Source: Phycisphaeraceae bacterium (GTDB lineage: Bacteria; Planctomycetota; Phycisphaerae; Phycisphaerales; Phycisphaeraceae). Taken from it: 47,553 bases of DNA. Shown here piece after piece: positions 15,457 to 28,071 of this stretch. The stretch covers positions 1 through 47,553 of the forward strand of contig JAFIFY010000123.1 of assembly GCA_020831765.1 (NCBI GenBank). Reading direction: 5' to 3'. Both the position numbers and the translations under genes were made by a program. Below the pieces are notes generated by a model, which saw only the letters and a list, made by a program, of their open reading frames with translations, was not told where the DNA came from and searched no databases. The first letter of the stretch is position 1. The number at the start of each line of letters is the position of its first letter.

Positions 15457-18400
15457 TCACTTCTTGTCGCCGGTGACCGCCTCCTGGGGTTCGGAGGAAG
15501 TGCGGGCGGGCTTGCCGTTGCCGGCGACCAGTTCATCGCCGAGCATCTGCTTGACGCGTTCGGATTCGCCGACCGTGCTCTCGATCTCATCGCCGCGCAA
15601 TGCCCCGACGGCTTCGGCCCGCGCGGCGGCATCCTCGAGGTCTTCCTCGCGGGTCGGGGCGATCTCCTCGACCGGCTCGGCCAGCTTGCGAACCCGCAGG
15701 TTCAGGTAGTCCTTGAAGCCCGTGCCCGCGGGGATCAGGTGACCCAGCAGCACGTTCTCCTTCAGGCCCACCAGCGTATCCACCTTGCTGGCCAGTGATG
15801 CCTCGGTCAGCACCTTGGTCGTCTCCTGGAAGCTGGCACCCGAGAGGAAGCTTTCGCTTTGCAGCGATGCCTTGGTGATGCCCAGCAACAGCGTCTTGCC
15901 CGTGGCGGGCTTGCACTTGACGACCTTGGCCGCGTCCTTGCCTTCGGCCTCGGCACGGGCGTTGGCGTCCTTGAGCTCGCTCTTGGTCACCAGCGAGTTG
16001 ACCACCAGGCTCGTGCCGCCGGGTTCCTTCACGCGGCCGAGCTTGGCGATCCGCTCGTTCTCCTCGCGGAGGCGGAACTTATCGACCACCTCATTGGGCA
16101 GCAGGTTGGTATCGCCGGGAGTATCGACCTTCACCTTGCGGAGCATCTGGCTCAGGATGATCTCGATGTGCTTGTCATCGATCGTCTGGCCCTGGGCGCG
16201 GTAAACGGTCTGGACTTCATCCAGCAGGTAGTTGAAGAGGGCCTCATCGCCCTTGATCCGCAGGATGTCGTGCGGTACCAGCGGCCCATCGATCAGCGGG
16301 TCGCCGGCCTCGACACGGTCACCGGCGTGGACCAGCAGATGCCGATCCTGGGGAACATGGTGCTCGTGCTCGATACCGCTTTCCGAGCGGACGATGATGG
16401 TCATCTTGCCCTTGCGCTTATCACTGCGAAGCTCGACGCCGCCTGAGATTTCGGCCAGCACGGCCGCTTCCTTGGGCTTGCGGGCCTCGAACACCTCGGT
16501 CACGCGCGGCAGACCACCGACGATGTCGGCCGTACCCTTGGCTTCGCGCGGCTGGCGGGCGAGCATACGGCCAGCTTGTATCTTCTCGCCGGGCTTAACT
16601 TCGATGCGCGCCTTGGCTGGCAGATAGTGGAAGTCGAGGATCTTGCCAGGCTCGCCTTGGGCGAGTTCGAAAACACTAAATTCGAAGTTGGCCCGGATAT
16701 GTTCGGACAATTCTTCCTGAGATATCTTTGAGCCCTTCTGGTCCTCCAATTGAGCCTTAACGTTGTTGGCAAACTGCGACACGGTAGTGTTGCCCGCGTA
16801 GGAATACTGCACCACATCAAGAAGGGGATTCGTCTTTCCCCCTGCGTACATGACGAACCCATCCTGAATCGTTCCGTTCTTTGGTCGAAATGCAATCAAA
16901 CCATAGGTTTTCTTGTGACCGGCTGTGTTGCGGAAATTTGGGTCATCTGGTCCATCGAACCACATTGTTGTCGCAGTAAATCTCTCGACCACTCGTGGAA
17001 CCAGCGGTGCAAGTTCACCCAAATTGTTCTGAGGTTCCTTGGACACACTCTTGTTTAGCTTGCACTTGAGTTCCGCGACTATTGAGTCACGCAGCGCACG
17101 GATACTGGCATCGTCATAGCCGATAACTGTGTCCTCAATAAAGATTCGCGGGTGCTTTTCGCCCTTGTGTTCGATAACGACGAGGGCATCGCCGGTTTCT
17201 TCGAGGAGTTTGGCCAATGCATCGCCGCTGAGGCGGTCCTGGCCTCGGGTGACCGAGCCGGCACCCTGTCGCTCGAAGCGGACGGTTTCACCCAGTTCGA
17301 TGTCTTCGAAACGAACGCGACCATCCTTCTCAGCCAAAATTGGGATTCGATGGGGATCCCATCGCACAAGAATCTTGCCTTTTCGCACTTCCTGCTTGTC
17401 TTCTACCCATACGACTGCTCCGTACGGCACTTTGAATCGCTCGAGTTCACGATCCTTGTCGTCGACAATCAGGAGATCGCCAGATCGTTTGAGGGCAACG
17501 TACCCTCGCGTTTCAGTGGTTTCTTTGGTAGTACCATCCGGAAGCGCCTTCTGACGGTTGATCGCTTCCTCCCCTGTCTTCTTGTCCGCCACCCAAGCTT
17601 CCTCGCCCAGGCTAGGTTGCTCTCTGGCAACATCAAGATTCTGGTATTTCACAATGCCAGAAAAGCTCGCCCGAAACTCCGTATCCACCAGCGATCGCTG
17701 ACCGATGCCGCCGGTGTGGAAGGTTCGCATCGTAAGTTGCGTGCCCGGCTCGCCGATCGACTGAGCGCCGATGATGCCCACGGCCATGCCCTGTTCGACC
17801 AGGCGGTTGGCCGAAAGGTCGTTGCCGTAGCACAGGGCGCAGACGCCGGCACGACAATCGCAGGTCAGCGGAGAGCGAACGGTAACGCCCTCCACTCCGA
17901 GGGATTCGATCTTGCGGGCAGCTTCATTAGTGATAACCGTGTTGGCGTCAACGATCAGTTCATCAGTGATTGGATTACGGATGGTCTCGCAGGCGATGCG
18001 GCCGGTGATCTGCTGGCGCAGCGGCACATCGATCTCCTCGCCTTTGTAGATCGCCCGCTTGCGCACACCGCGCATCGTGCCGCAGTCGTGTTCGGCGATG
18101 AACACATTCTGGGCCACATCGGCCAGCTTACGGGTCAGATAGCCCGAGTCGGCGGTCTTGAGCGCCGTATCGGCCAGGCCCTTACGCGCGCCGTGGGTCG
18201 AGCTGAAGAACTCGATGACCGAAAGGCCCTCGCGGGCGTTGGCCTTGATGGGCGTCTCGATGATCTCGCCCGAAGGCTTGCTCATCAGGCCGCGCATGCC
18301 GGCGAGCTGCTGAATCTGGCTCACATTGCCTCGGGCGCCCGAGTCGCTCATGATCCACACCGGGTTCACGTACTTGTGGCCTTCGGTGGATTCGATCGGA

Positions 18401-20610
18401 ACCGGCTGGTCGTTGTCATCGCGCCGGTCGGCCTTCAGCTCCTGGAGCAGCACCTTGGTGATCTCCTCACGGCAGTGGAACCAGATATCCAGCAACTGGC
18501 TGTACCGCTCGCGTTCGGTGATGGCACCGGCCTGGTAGCTCTTTTCGATGCGATCGGCCCGCTTCTGCGATGCGGCGATGATCTCGAACTTCCGCGTGGG
18601 CACGCGAAGGTCGGTCAGGCCGAAGGAAATCCCCGCGATCGTCGAACGCTTGAAGCCGGTGTCCTTGAGCCGGTCGAGCAGTTCCAGCGTCGCCGGTCGG
18701 CCGTTGTAGGCGTAGGTGTCGGCGATTACGCGGCTGCATCCCTTCTTGCCCAGGGCGCAATTGTAGAACGGCATGTCGTCGGCCAGGATGTCGTTGAAAA
18801 TCAGCCGGCCGATGGTCGTCAGGATGCGGCCGGTCTCGGGCCACGGCTTGACATCGCCGGTCTGGCTGTCCACGACGCTGACGTAACGATCGCCGGCGAT
18901 CTTGACCACGATCGGATCGTGGATGCCGACCTTCTTGAAGTCGTAGGCCAGCATGGCTTCATCGATGCTGCGGTATTCCGGAACGCCGCGCATCTTCCCG
19001 ATCATCTCGTCGCTGAGATCGCCGCTGCGGTGGAGCAGTTCTTTGACCAGGTCTTCGGCGGGCGGCTCGGGCATCAGGGTGATGTAGTAGACGCCCAGCA
19101 CGATGTCCTGGCTGGGGCTGATGATCGGCTGTCCGTTGGCCGGCGAGAAGACGTTGTGGGGCGAGAGCATCAGGATGTGGGCTTCGGCCTGGGCCTCGAC
19201 GCTCAGCGGCAGGTGGACGGCCATCTGGTCGCCATCGAAGTCGGCGTTGAAGCCGGTACACACCAGCGGGTGGATGCGGATCGCGTTGCCTTCGACCAGC
19301 ACCGGCTCGAAAGCCTGGATGCCCATGCGGTGTAGCGTCGGGGCGCGGTTGAGCAGCCCCGGATGCTGGTGGATGACCTGCTCGAGAATGTCCCACACCT
19401 CCGGGTCCCGGCGCTCGAGCATCTTCTTGGCGCTCTTGATCGTGTCGGCCAGGCCCTGGTCCTTGAGCTTGCGGATGATGAACGGCTGGTAAAGCTCCAG
19501 GGCGATCTTCTTGGGCAGACCGCACTGGTAGAGCTTCAGTTCCGGGCCGATGACAATGACCGAGCGGGCCGAGTAATCCACGCGCTTGCCCAGCAGGTTC
19601 TCGCGGAAGCGGCCCTGCTTGCCCTTGATCATGTCGGTGAGGCTCTTGAGCGGGCGATTGCTCGAACCCAGCACCGGCCGGCGGCAGCGGCCGTTGTCAA
19701 AGAGCGCATCGACCGACTGCTGGAGCATCCGCTTCTCGTTGCGGATGATGACCTCCGGCGCGTTCAGGTCCATCAGCTTCTTGAGCCGGTTGTTGCGGTT
19801 GATGATCCGGCGGTAGAGGTCGTTCAGATCGCTGGTGGCGAAGTTGCCGCTGTCCAGGTGGACCAGCGGGCGAAGGTCCGGCGGGATGACGGGAATGACA
19901 TCCATCACCATCCACTCGGCCTTGTTGTTGCTGTGGCGAAGCTGCTCGACGATCTTCAGACGCTTGGACAGGTCCTTGATCTTCTGCTGGCTTCGGGTGT
20001 TGCGCAGTTCCTCGCGCAGCTCGGCGGCCAGCTTGTCCAGGTCCAGCCGCTCGAGCAGTTGCTTGACGGCCTCAGCGCCCATGCCGGCGGTGAACCGGCC
20101 TCGGTAGTCGTTGTCCAGGCTCTTTTCGCGGTACTGATCCTCGGTCAGGAGCTGGCGCTCCTTGAGGTCAGTATCGCCCGGATCGACCACCACGTAATCC
20201 TGGAAGTAGACGACCTTCTCCAGGTCGCTGGTCTTCATGCCCAGCAGGTTGCCCAGACGCGAAGGCATGCTCTTGAAGAACCAGATATGCACCACCGGCG
20301 CGGCGAGGTTGATGTGGCCCATCCGCTTGCGGCGGACGCGGCTGTGGGTGACCTTCACACCGCAGCGGTCGCAGATGATGCCCTTGAACTTGGTGCCCTT
20401 GAATTTGCCGCAGGCGCATTCATAGTCCCGGTCCGGGCCGAAGATGCGCTCGCAGAAAAGACCATCCCGCTCGGGCCGGTAGGTGCGGTAGTTGATCGTC
20501 TCAGGCTTCTTGACCTCGCCAAAGCTCCAACTTCGGATGTCGTTGGGGCTTGCCAGCGAGATGCGGACACTGCCGTAGTCATTGACGCGATCGTAGAAGG
20601 GTTCTGCCAT
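15457..20610 (-). CDS. rpoC: DNA-directed RNA polymerase subunit beta'
   Basis: Largest core subunit, forming the clamp and most of the active site. 1717 residues, against about 1400 in E. coli. Zinc ribbon Cys65, 67, 80, 83 (CACGKF...CDRC). The catalytic [10 protein letters not shown] begins near residue 455. Second zinc site includes Cys917/919, 924 and 927 ([13 protein letters not shown]). Trigger-loop MRTFHTGG is near 961-967 and [17 protein letters not shown] resumes near 1365. Between them lies an Si3-type insertion of about 400 residues, roughly twice the E. coli interval. Its coding DNA (about 16660-17680) is clearly less GC-rich than the core. After the last conserved block ([22 protein letters not shown]) comes an acidic Glu/Ala-rich tail of about 80 residues. 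Start ATG 20610 has GGGAG about 10 bases upstream. Cotranscribed after rpoB. Confidence 0.98.
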   Translation of the reverse strand: MAEPFYDRVNDYGSVRISLASPNDIRSWSFGEVKKPETINYRTYRPERDGLFCERIFGPDRDYECACGKFKGTKFKGIICDRCGVKVTHSRVRRKRMGHINLAAPVVHIWFFKSMPSRLGNLLGMKTSDLEKVVYFQDYVVVDPGDTDLKERQLLTEDQYREKSLDNDYRGRFTAGMGAEAVKQLLERLDLDKLAAELREELRNTRSQQKIKDLSKRLKIVEQLRHSNNKAEWMVMDVIPVIPPDLRPLVHLDSGNFATSDLNDLYRRIINRNNRLKKLMDLNAPEVIIRNEKRMLQQSVDALFDNGRCRRPVLGSSNRPLKSLTDMIKGKQGRFRENLLGKRVDYSARSVIVIGPELKLYQCGLPKKIALELYQPFIIRKLKDQGLADTIKSAKKMLERRDPEVWDILEQVIHQHPGLLNRAPTLHRMGIQAFEPVLVEGNAIRIHPLVCTGFNADFDGDQMAVHLPLSVEAQAEAHILMLSPHNVFSPANGQPIISPSQDIVLGVYYITLMPEPPAEDLVKELLHRSGDLSDEMIGKMRGVPEYRSIDEAMLAYDFKKVGIHDPIVVKIAGDRYVSVVDSQTGDVKPWPETGRILTTIGRLIFNDILADDMPFYNCALGKKGCSRVIADTYAYNGRPATLELLDRLKDTGFKRSTIAGISFGLTDLRVPTRKFEIIAASQKRADRIEKSYQAGAITERERYSQLLDIWFHCREEITKVLLQELKADRRDDNDQPVPIESTEGHKYVNPVWIMSDSGARGNVSQIQQLAGMRGLMSKPSGEIIETPIKANAREGLSVIEFFSSTHGARKGLADTALKTADSGYLTRKLADVAQNVFIAEHDCGTMRGVRKRAIYKGEEIDVPLRQQITGRIACETIRNPITDELIVDANTVITNEAARKIESLGVEGVTVRSPLTCDCRAGVCALCYGNDLSANRLVEQGMAVGIIGAQSIGEPGTQLTMRTFHTGGIGQRSLVDTEFRASFSGIVKYQNLDVAREQPSLGEEAWVADKKTGEEAINRQKALPDGTTKETTETRGYVALKRSGDLLIVDDKDRELERFKVPYGAVVWVEDKQEVRKGKILVRWDPHRIPILAEKDGRVRFEDIELGETVRFERQGAGSVTRGQDRLSGDALAKLLEETGDALVVIEHKGEKHPRIFIEDTVIGYDDASIRALRDSIVAELKCKLNKSVSKEPQNNLGELAPLVPRVVERFTATTMWFDGPDDPNFRNTAGHKKTYGLIAFRPKNGTIQDGFVMYAGGKTNPLLDVVQYSYAGNTTVSQFANNVKAQLEDQKGSKISQEELSEHIRANFEFSVFELAQGEPGKILDFHYLPAKARIEVKPGEKIQAGRMLARQPREAKGTADIVGGLPRVTEVFEARKPKEAAVLAEISGGVELRSDKRKGKMTIIVRSESGIEHEHHVPQDRHLLVHAGDRVEAGDPLIDGPLVPHDILRIKGDEALFNYLLDEVQTVYRAQGQTIDDKHIEIILSQMLRKVKVDTPGDTNLLPNEVVDKFRLREENERIAKLGRVKEPGGTSLVVNSLVTKSELKDANARAEAEGKDAAKVVKCKPATGKTLLLGITKASLQSESFLSGASFQETTKVLTEASLASKVDTLVGLKENVLLGHLIPAGTGFKDYLNLRVRKLAEPVEEIAPTREEDLEDAAARAEAVGALRGDEIESTVGESERVKQMLGDELVAGNGKPARTSSEPQEAVTGDKK

Positions 20611-20986
20611 GAGCTAATCGCTCCCGAATCAGCGGCCAGCGCCGGGCGCTGAGCCTTTGCCATACCGTGTTCCGCAATCGCGGGCGATTGCGCCGGTGTT
20701 GTCATCCCACCCCCGGAAGTCAATTCCCCCGGAAGCCAATCCCCCGGAAGCCAATCTCCCGGAAGCAATTCCCGGGAAGTCGATCCCCGGAAGTCATCCC
20801 CGCCAATGTCCGGAATCAGCCCCGGGGCTTGTCACCCGGTGAGCCGATTCCGATTTTTCCGTTGCCATCCCAACAAGAGCTTTTGACACGCATCACCTGC
20901 CGGTTCCTTTCGATCCACCGGCCAATCCGTTGAGCAGACTGGCCGGGTCGGTTCTCACCGGTCCGCAGCGCGCCGGGGCTTGTCGC
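20611..20986. other. rpoB-rpoC intercistronic gap
   Basis: 376 bases separate the rpoB stop from the rpoC start, much longer than usual for this operon. It carries the tandem repeat at 20709-20797 and no supported gene. I see no intrinsic terminator and no clear sigma70 promoter on the minus strand, so readthrough from rpoB is expected. Confidence 0.5.
20709..20797. repeat. Degenerate 13-15 bp tandem repeat
   Basis: About six units of CCCCCGGAAGCCAAT and variants follow one another. The two at 20726-20755 are identical 15-mers; flanking units differ by a few bases or shrink to 13-14 bp. On the transcribed (minus) strand the unit is ATTGGCTTCCGGGGG. One junction creates the 10-bp palindrome TTCCCGGGAA. 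There are no spacers, so this is not a CRISPR array. Confidence 0.85.
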
Positions 20987-24856
<3,870 letters not shown>

Positions 24857-24858
24857 TC

Positions 24859-24867
24859 GATCACCTC
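24859..24867 (-). promoter_or_regulatory. rpoB Shine-Dalgarno
   Basis: Minus-strand GAGGTGATC is complementary to nine consecutive bases of the 16S 3' end and ends two bases before ATG 24856, giving an aligned spacing that favours this ATG over the one two codons downstream. Confidence 0.75.
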
Positions 24868-24954
24868 TGGCAAAGCGGGTCGATGGTATTTCAGGAAGCG
24901 TTGATCGCTGGGCGCCCCAATGGGATGGCCGATCCTATCGGTAACGAACAGGGC

Positions 24955-24983
24955 AGTATAGCACGGGGTCGGGGGTTGTGCAA
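24955..24983 (-). promoter_or_regulatory. Sigma70-type promoter of rpoBC
   Basis: On the minus strand TTGCAC (24978-24983), a 17-base spacer and TATACT (24955-24960). Transcription would start near 24948, giving a leader of about 90 nt before rpoB. Confidence 0.75.
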
Positions 24984-25047
24984 GGCCCATGCCAGAGGAT
25001 GTGTGAGATCTGTGCGTAGCGTGTCGAAAAACGGCATCCGTGATGCG

Positions 25048-25062
25048 TAAGCATAATTATCA
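25048..25062. promoter_or_regulatory. Possible Fur-family box, upstream copy
   Basis: TAAGCATAATTATCA matches the 7-1-7 Fur-family inverted repeat TGATAATnATTATCA at 11 of 14 positions, with a perfect right half-site. It lies in an AT-rich island of the rpoB/phnD-like divergent region. Confidence 0.4.
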
Positions 25063-25072
25063 CAGCGTCTTA

Positions 25073-25093
25073 CGTTCAGCAAACTCCTGAACG
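25073..25093. repeat. Perfect 7-bp inverted repeat
   Basis: CGTTCAG, seven bases, CTGAACG. It could be an operator half-site pair or an RNA hairpin; no T-run follows on either strand, so it is not an intrinsic terminator. Confidence 0.55.
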
Positions 25094-25327
25094 CATTGCC
25101 AACGGATGGCATCGGCGATGGGTAACCTCCCTTTCCGAGTGGCTTGGTGCGTGCTTTGGAATTCGTTGGGGTCGGTCTCGGTGGCCGCCCCATGGATGGG
25201 TCGCTTCTGTGCCGATGGGGTGCCGGAACCCAATATCTTGTCCGGCCGGGAAGCCGGTTTGCCGCGCCGTCCCGGTCATGATTGTCTTGATTCGCCGGCT
25301 CGTGGAGGTCCAGCCGTCGATTCGGGC

Positions 25328-25356
25328 TTGCTCTTGAGAATGGTTATCAATATCAT
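25328..25356 (+). promoter_or_regulatory. Sigma70-type promoter of the phnD-like operon
   Basis: TTGCTC (25328-25333), a 17-base spacer and TATCAT (25351-25356). Transcription would start at about 25363-25364, at or next to the ATG at 25364, which suggests a leaderless mRNA. The Fur-like box fills the spacer. Confidence 0.6.
25335..25349 (+). promoter_or_regulatory. Fur-family operator-like box
   Basis: TGAGAATGGTTATCA matches the 7-1-7 consensus TGATAATnATTATCA at 12 of 14 positions; the overlapping 19-mer from 25336 matches the classical Fur box at 15 of 19. It sits exactly between the -35 and -10 elements, where repressor binding would block polymerase. The actual regulator (Fur, Zur, Mur or PerR) cannot be told from the site. 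Confidence 0.6.
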
Positions 25357-25363
25357 CCTCAGC

Positions 25364-26362
25364 ATGTTCTTCCTGCACCCCTCCAGACACGGGCCGGGCC
25401 TCGCGGTCAGGCGTTCTTCCATTCATCCCCGGGCGCTGTGTTGCCTGCTCACCTTGGCCGCGATGCTGTTTCTCGGGCTTCCCGGCTGCGGGCCGGCGGG
25501 CGAGCGCGGCGATCCGGAAGTCCTGGTCTTCGCCTTCCAGCGGCAGGCTGATCCAGCGCAGATTTCCGAGGCCGCCGGGCGCGTCGCCGAGTTCCTCAGC
25601 GAGCACCTGGGCATGCGGGTCCGCCACGAGGTGCCCAGCAGCTACGCCGCCAGCGTTCAGGGAATGGTCAGCGGGCAGGTCGATGTGGCGTACGTCAGCG
25701 CGGTTCCGTACTTGCTGGCGCGGCAGGATGCGGGCGCCCGGGTGATCCTCGCCGAAGTGCGCACCGATGCCCAGGGCGTGGAGCGGACGGATTACGACTC
25801 GGTTTTCGTGGTCCGACGGGAAAGCGAGCTTGGCTCCGTGGCGGACCTGGTCGAGCAGGCCGGTGAGCTGCGAATGGCCTTCACCAGCAGCACGAGCACT
25901 TCCGGGCACATTTTCCCTTATCGCCGCCTGGTTCAGGAGGGATTGATCGAGGCCGGCGATGATCCCAAACAGCATTTCCGTTCGGCGGTGTTCGCCGGCG
26001 GATACAGCCAGGCATTGCAGCAGGTGCTCCATGACCAGGCCGATGTCGCGGCGGTCAGCTTCTACACCGTCGAGGGACCGACGCGGAACGTTTACCTGCC
26101 CGAAGAGGATCAGCAGCGGCTTCGCGTGCTGGATCGCAATCCCGGTGTCCCCACCCATCTGATCTGCGTCCGCCGGGGCTTGAGTGATGCACTGGTCGAG
26201 CGGATCACCGAAGCGCTGATCCAACTGGCCGAGCATCACCCCGAACTGCTGGCCGAGGTCTATGGTGCCACGCGATTGCAGGAGGTGGATGAATCCCATG
26301 TGGATGCCGCCGCTGAAGCGGTGCGGTTCACCCAGATGGAACTGGGCGGCCTGGTGAGGTGA
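25364..26362 (+). CDS. phnD: PhnD-like ABC transporter substrate-binding lipoprotein
   Basis: Periplasmic binding protein of the phosphate/phosphite/phosphonate (PhnD) family, lipid-anchored. 332 residues from ATG 25364: a basic n-region, hydrophobic core LCCLLTLAAMLFLG and lipobox LPGC, the Cys at 42. The mature domain has LVFAFQRQADPAQISEAAG, VRHEVPSSYAASVQGMVSGQ, DVAYVSAVPYLLARQDAGA, FTSSTSTSGHIFPYRRL and QVLHDQADVAAVSFYT, the order expected of PhnD proteins (aYg-x-y, TSxSTSG, D-A-A). ATG 25340 would add eight residues but lies inside the Fur-like box and upstream of the predicted transcription start; the frame itself opens at 25106. The ATPase-permease fusion follows after 58 bases. Substrate (phosphonate, phosphite, or other) is not determinable here. 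Confidence 0.85.
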   Translation: MFFLHPSRHGPGLAVRRSSIHPRALCCLLTLAAMLFLGLPGCGPAGERGDPEVLVFAFQRQADPAQISEAAGRVAEFLSEHLGMRVRHEVPSSYAASVQGMVSGQVDVAYVSAVPYLLARQDAGARVILAEVRTDAQGVERTDYDSVFVVRRESELGSVADLVEQAGELRMAFTSSTSTSGHIFPYRRLVQEGLIEAGDDPKQHFRSAVFAGGYSQALQQVLHDQADVAAVSFYTVEGPTRNVYLPEEDQQRLRVLDRNPGVPTHLICVRRGLSDALVERITEALIQLAEHHPELLAEVYGATRLQEVDESHVDAAAEAVRFTQMELGGLVR

Positions 26363-26420
26363 AAAGCCGCCGCGGCCCGCCGGTTCGAGCGGATCGAAGG
26401 CCCCGGCCCCCGGAATTTCA

Positions 26421-28031
26421 ATGACCACACTCGCTCTTGGACAGTTCGAAGCCGAGCAACGTCCCGTGGGGGCGATCGAGCGTGCCGATCCTTCGTTCGG
26501 CCCGGTGTTGCTGCGTGCTGAGGGGCTGGGAAAGGTCTATCCCGATGGCACCTGTGCCCTGGCCGAGGTGGCGCTGAGTGTCCGGGCCGGCGAGCGGGTC
26601 GTCATCCTGGGTGCCTCGGGCAGTGGCAAGACAACGCTGCTGGGATGCCTGACCGGTCGCCTGACGCCGACCAGTGGCCGGGTGGAACGGGATGGCGGCA
26701 TTGCGATCATTCACCAGGACTTGCGGCTTGTCCGTCAGCGATCGGCGTTGAGCAATGTGCTGCACGGCACGCTGGCCCGGTGTTCGCTTGCGCGGTCGAT
26801 GCTGGGCTTTGCCCGATCCGAACGGCAACGCGCGCGCGAGCTGCTCGAGCGCGTCGGCCTGGGTGATCGCATGCACTCGCCGGTCAGTCGGCTCTCCGGC
26901 GGTGAGCAGCAGCGGGTCGCGATCGCCCGCGCCCTCATGCAGAATCCGCGCATCCTGCTGGCCGATGAGCCGGTGGCATCGCTGGATGAGTTCAACGCGC
27001 GGCAGATCATGCAACTGCTCGATGAACTCTGTCGCGAGCGGCGGTTGGCACTGGTCAGCGTGTTGCATGACTGCGACCTGGCCGAGTCGTTCAGCGATCG
27101 CATCCTCGGGCTGGACCAGGGGCGGATCGTGTTCGATTCGAGCCTGACGCCGAGTCAGCGCTTTGACTGTCAGGCGTGTCGGCTGATCCGCGAACACGCC
27201 GCGCGGTCCGGTCCGCCGGAGTCGATGGCGCTGGATCGCCCTGCGTGGTTCAAGCCTGCGGTCTTCGCCGGCGTCCTGCTGATCGGATTGGCCATCTATG
27301 TCTGGGCATTCAGCGGCATGGAGATCGACCAGCGGCAATTGCGCGGCGCCGGCCCGGGGCTTGGCCGGTTCATGGCCGACCTGCTGCCCATGACCAGCGC
27401 TCAGTGGGAACGGCTGGCGGCGGTGAAATGGGGCGAACTGGTGGGATCGCTCTTTCAGACGATCCAGATGTCGATCATCGGGACGACCTTCGGGGTCTTA
27501 CTGGCGTGGCCGCTGGCGGCGCTTGCGGCGCGCAATGTCGGGCCGCGCTATCTTCAGAGCCCGATGCGGCTGGTTCTGAACACCATCCGCACGGTCCCAT
27601 CGCTGATCTGGGCGCTGCTTTTTGTCGCGGCGGTCGGACCGGGTGTGCTTGCGGGGGTGATGGCGCTGACGGCTTATTCAATCGGCTATCTGACCAAGTT
27701 CTTCTATGAAGCGTTCGAGGCGGTGGAGCCGGGCGCTCCCGATGCGCTCAAGGAACTGGGCGCCAACGGTCCCAAGCGATTTCTCCATGCCGTCTGGCCC
27801 AGCGCCAGGCCGGCGGTGCTTTCCTCGGGCATGTTCATGCTCGAATACAACGTCCGCGCGGCCAGTGTGCTGGGCATTGTCGGGGCCGGTGGCATCGGCT
27901 ACTACATCGCGCTCTTCGTGGACTGGCGCAATTTCCCGGCCGTGCTGGTGTGCCTGATCATGATCCTGATCGTGGTCGTGGCGCTTGATGCGCTATCCAC
28001 GTACATTCGCGGACGACTTGTGCGCGCCTGA
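26421..28031 (+). CDS. phnC: Fused PhnC-PhnE ABC transporter (ATPase plus permease)
   Basis: 536 residues combining two proteins that are normally separate. Residues about 30-260 are a PhnC-type ATPase: LGASGSGKTTLLGCLTG (Walker A), IIHQDLRLVRQRSALSNVLHG (Q-loop and the PhnC-like segment), RLSGGEQQRVAIARAL (signature), ILLADEPVASLD (Walker B) and VSVLHDCDLA (H-loop). Residues about 275-536 are a PhnE-type permease: one helix AVFAGVLLIGLAIYVWAFSG, then GTTFGVLLAWPLAALAARN, RTVPSLIWALLFVAAVGPG, LTAYSIGYLTKFFYEAFEAV and the EAA-loop stretch DALKELGANGPKRFLHAVWP. The junction (QACRLIREHAARSGPPESM) is short and in one continuous frame. GGA lies eight bases before ATG 26421. With the upstream PhnD-like protein this makes a complete importer from two genes. 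Confidence 0.9.
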   Translation: MTTLALGQFEAEQRPVGAIERADPSFGPVLLRAEGLGKVYPDGTCALAEVALSVRAGERVVILGASGSGKTTLLGCLTGRLTPTSGRVERDGGIAIIHQDLRLVRQRSALSNVLHGTLARCSLARSMLGFARSERQRARELLERVGLGDRMHSPVSRLSGGEQQRVAIARALMQNPRILLADEPVASLDEFNARQIMQLLDELCRERRLALVSVLHDCDLAESFSDRILGLDQGRIVFDSSLTPSQRFDCQACRLIREHAARSGPPESMALDRPAWFKPAVFAGVLLIGLAIYVWAFSGMEIDQRQLRGAGPGLGRFMADLLPMTSAQWERLAAVKWGELVGSLFQTIQMSIIGTTFGVLLAWPLAALAARNVGPRYLQSPMRLVLNTIRTVPSLIWALLFVAAVGPGVLAGVMALTAYSIGYLTKFFYEAFEAVEPGAPDALKELGANGPKRFLHAVWPSARPAVLSSGMFMLEYNVRAASVLGIVGAGGIGYYIALFVDWRNFPAVLVCLIMILIVVVALDALSTYIRGRLVRA

Positions 28032-28071
28032 TTCAGTTTCCCGTAACACCGGGTGCCCGGCAACCAAACCA

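Noticed and set aside
17152-19335. 727-aa plus-strand open frame
   Set aside because: Antisense to rpoC, with Asp/Val/Ala/Leu composition typical of mirrored coding sequence.
20355-20768. Minus-strand frame beginning with repeated D-W-L-P-G
   Set aside because: The pentapeptide comes from the 15-bp DNA repeat; units of 13-14 bp break the frame and the rest overlaps rpoC out of frame.
20709-20797. Tandem repeat considered as a CRISPR array
   Set aside because: Units are 13-15 bp, adjacent without spacers, and no cas genes are present.
25106-25363. N-terminal extension of the PhnD-like protein to 25106
   Set aside because: It would put about 85 unrelated residues before the signal peptide and lies upstream of the predicted promoter and Fur-like box.
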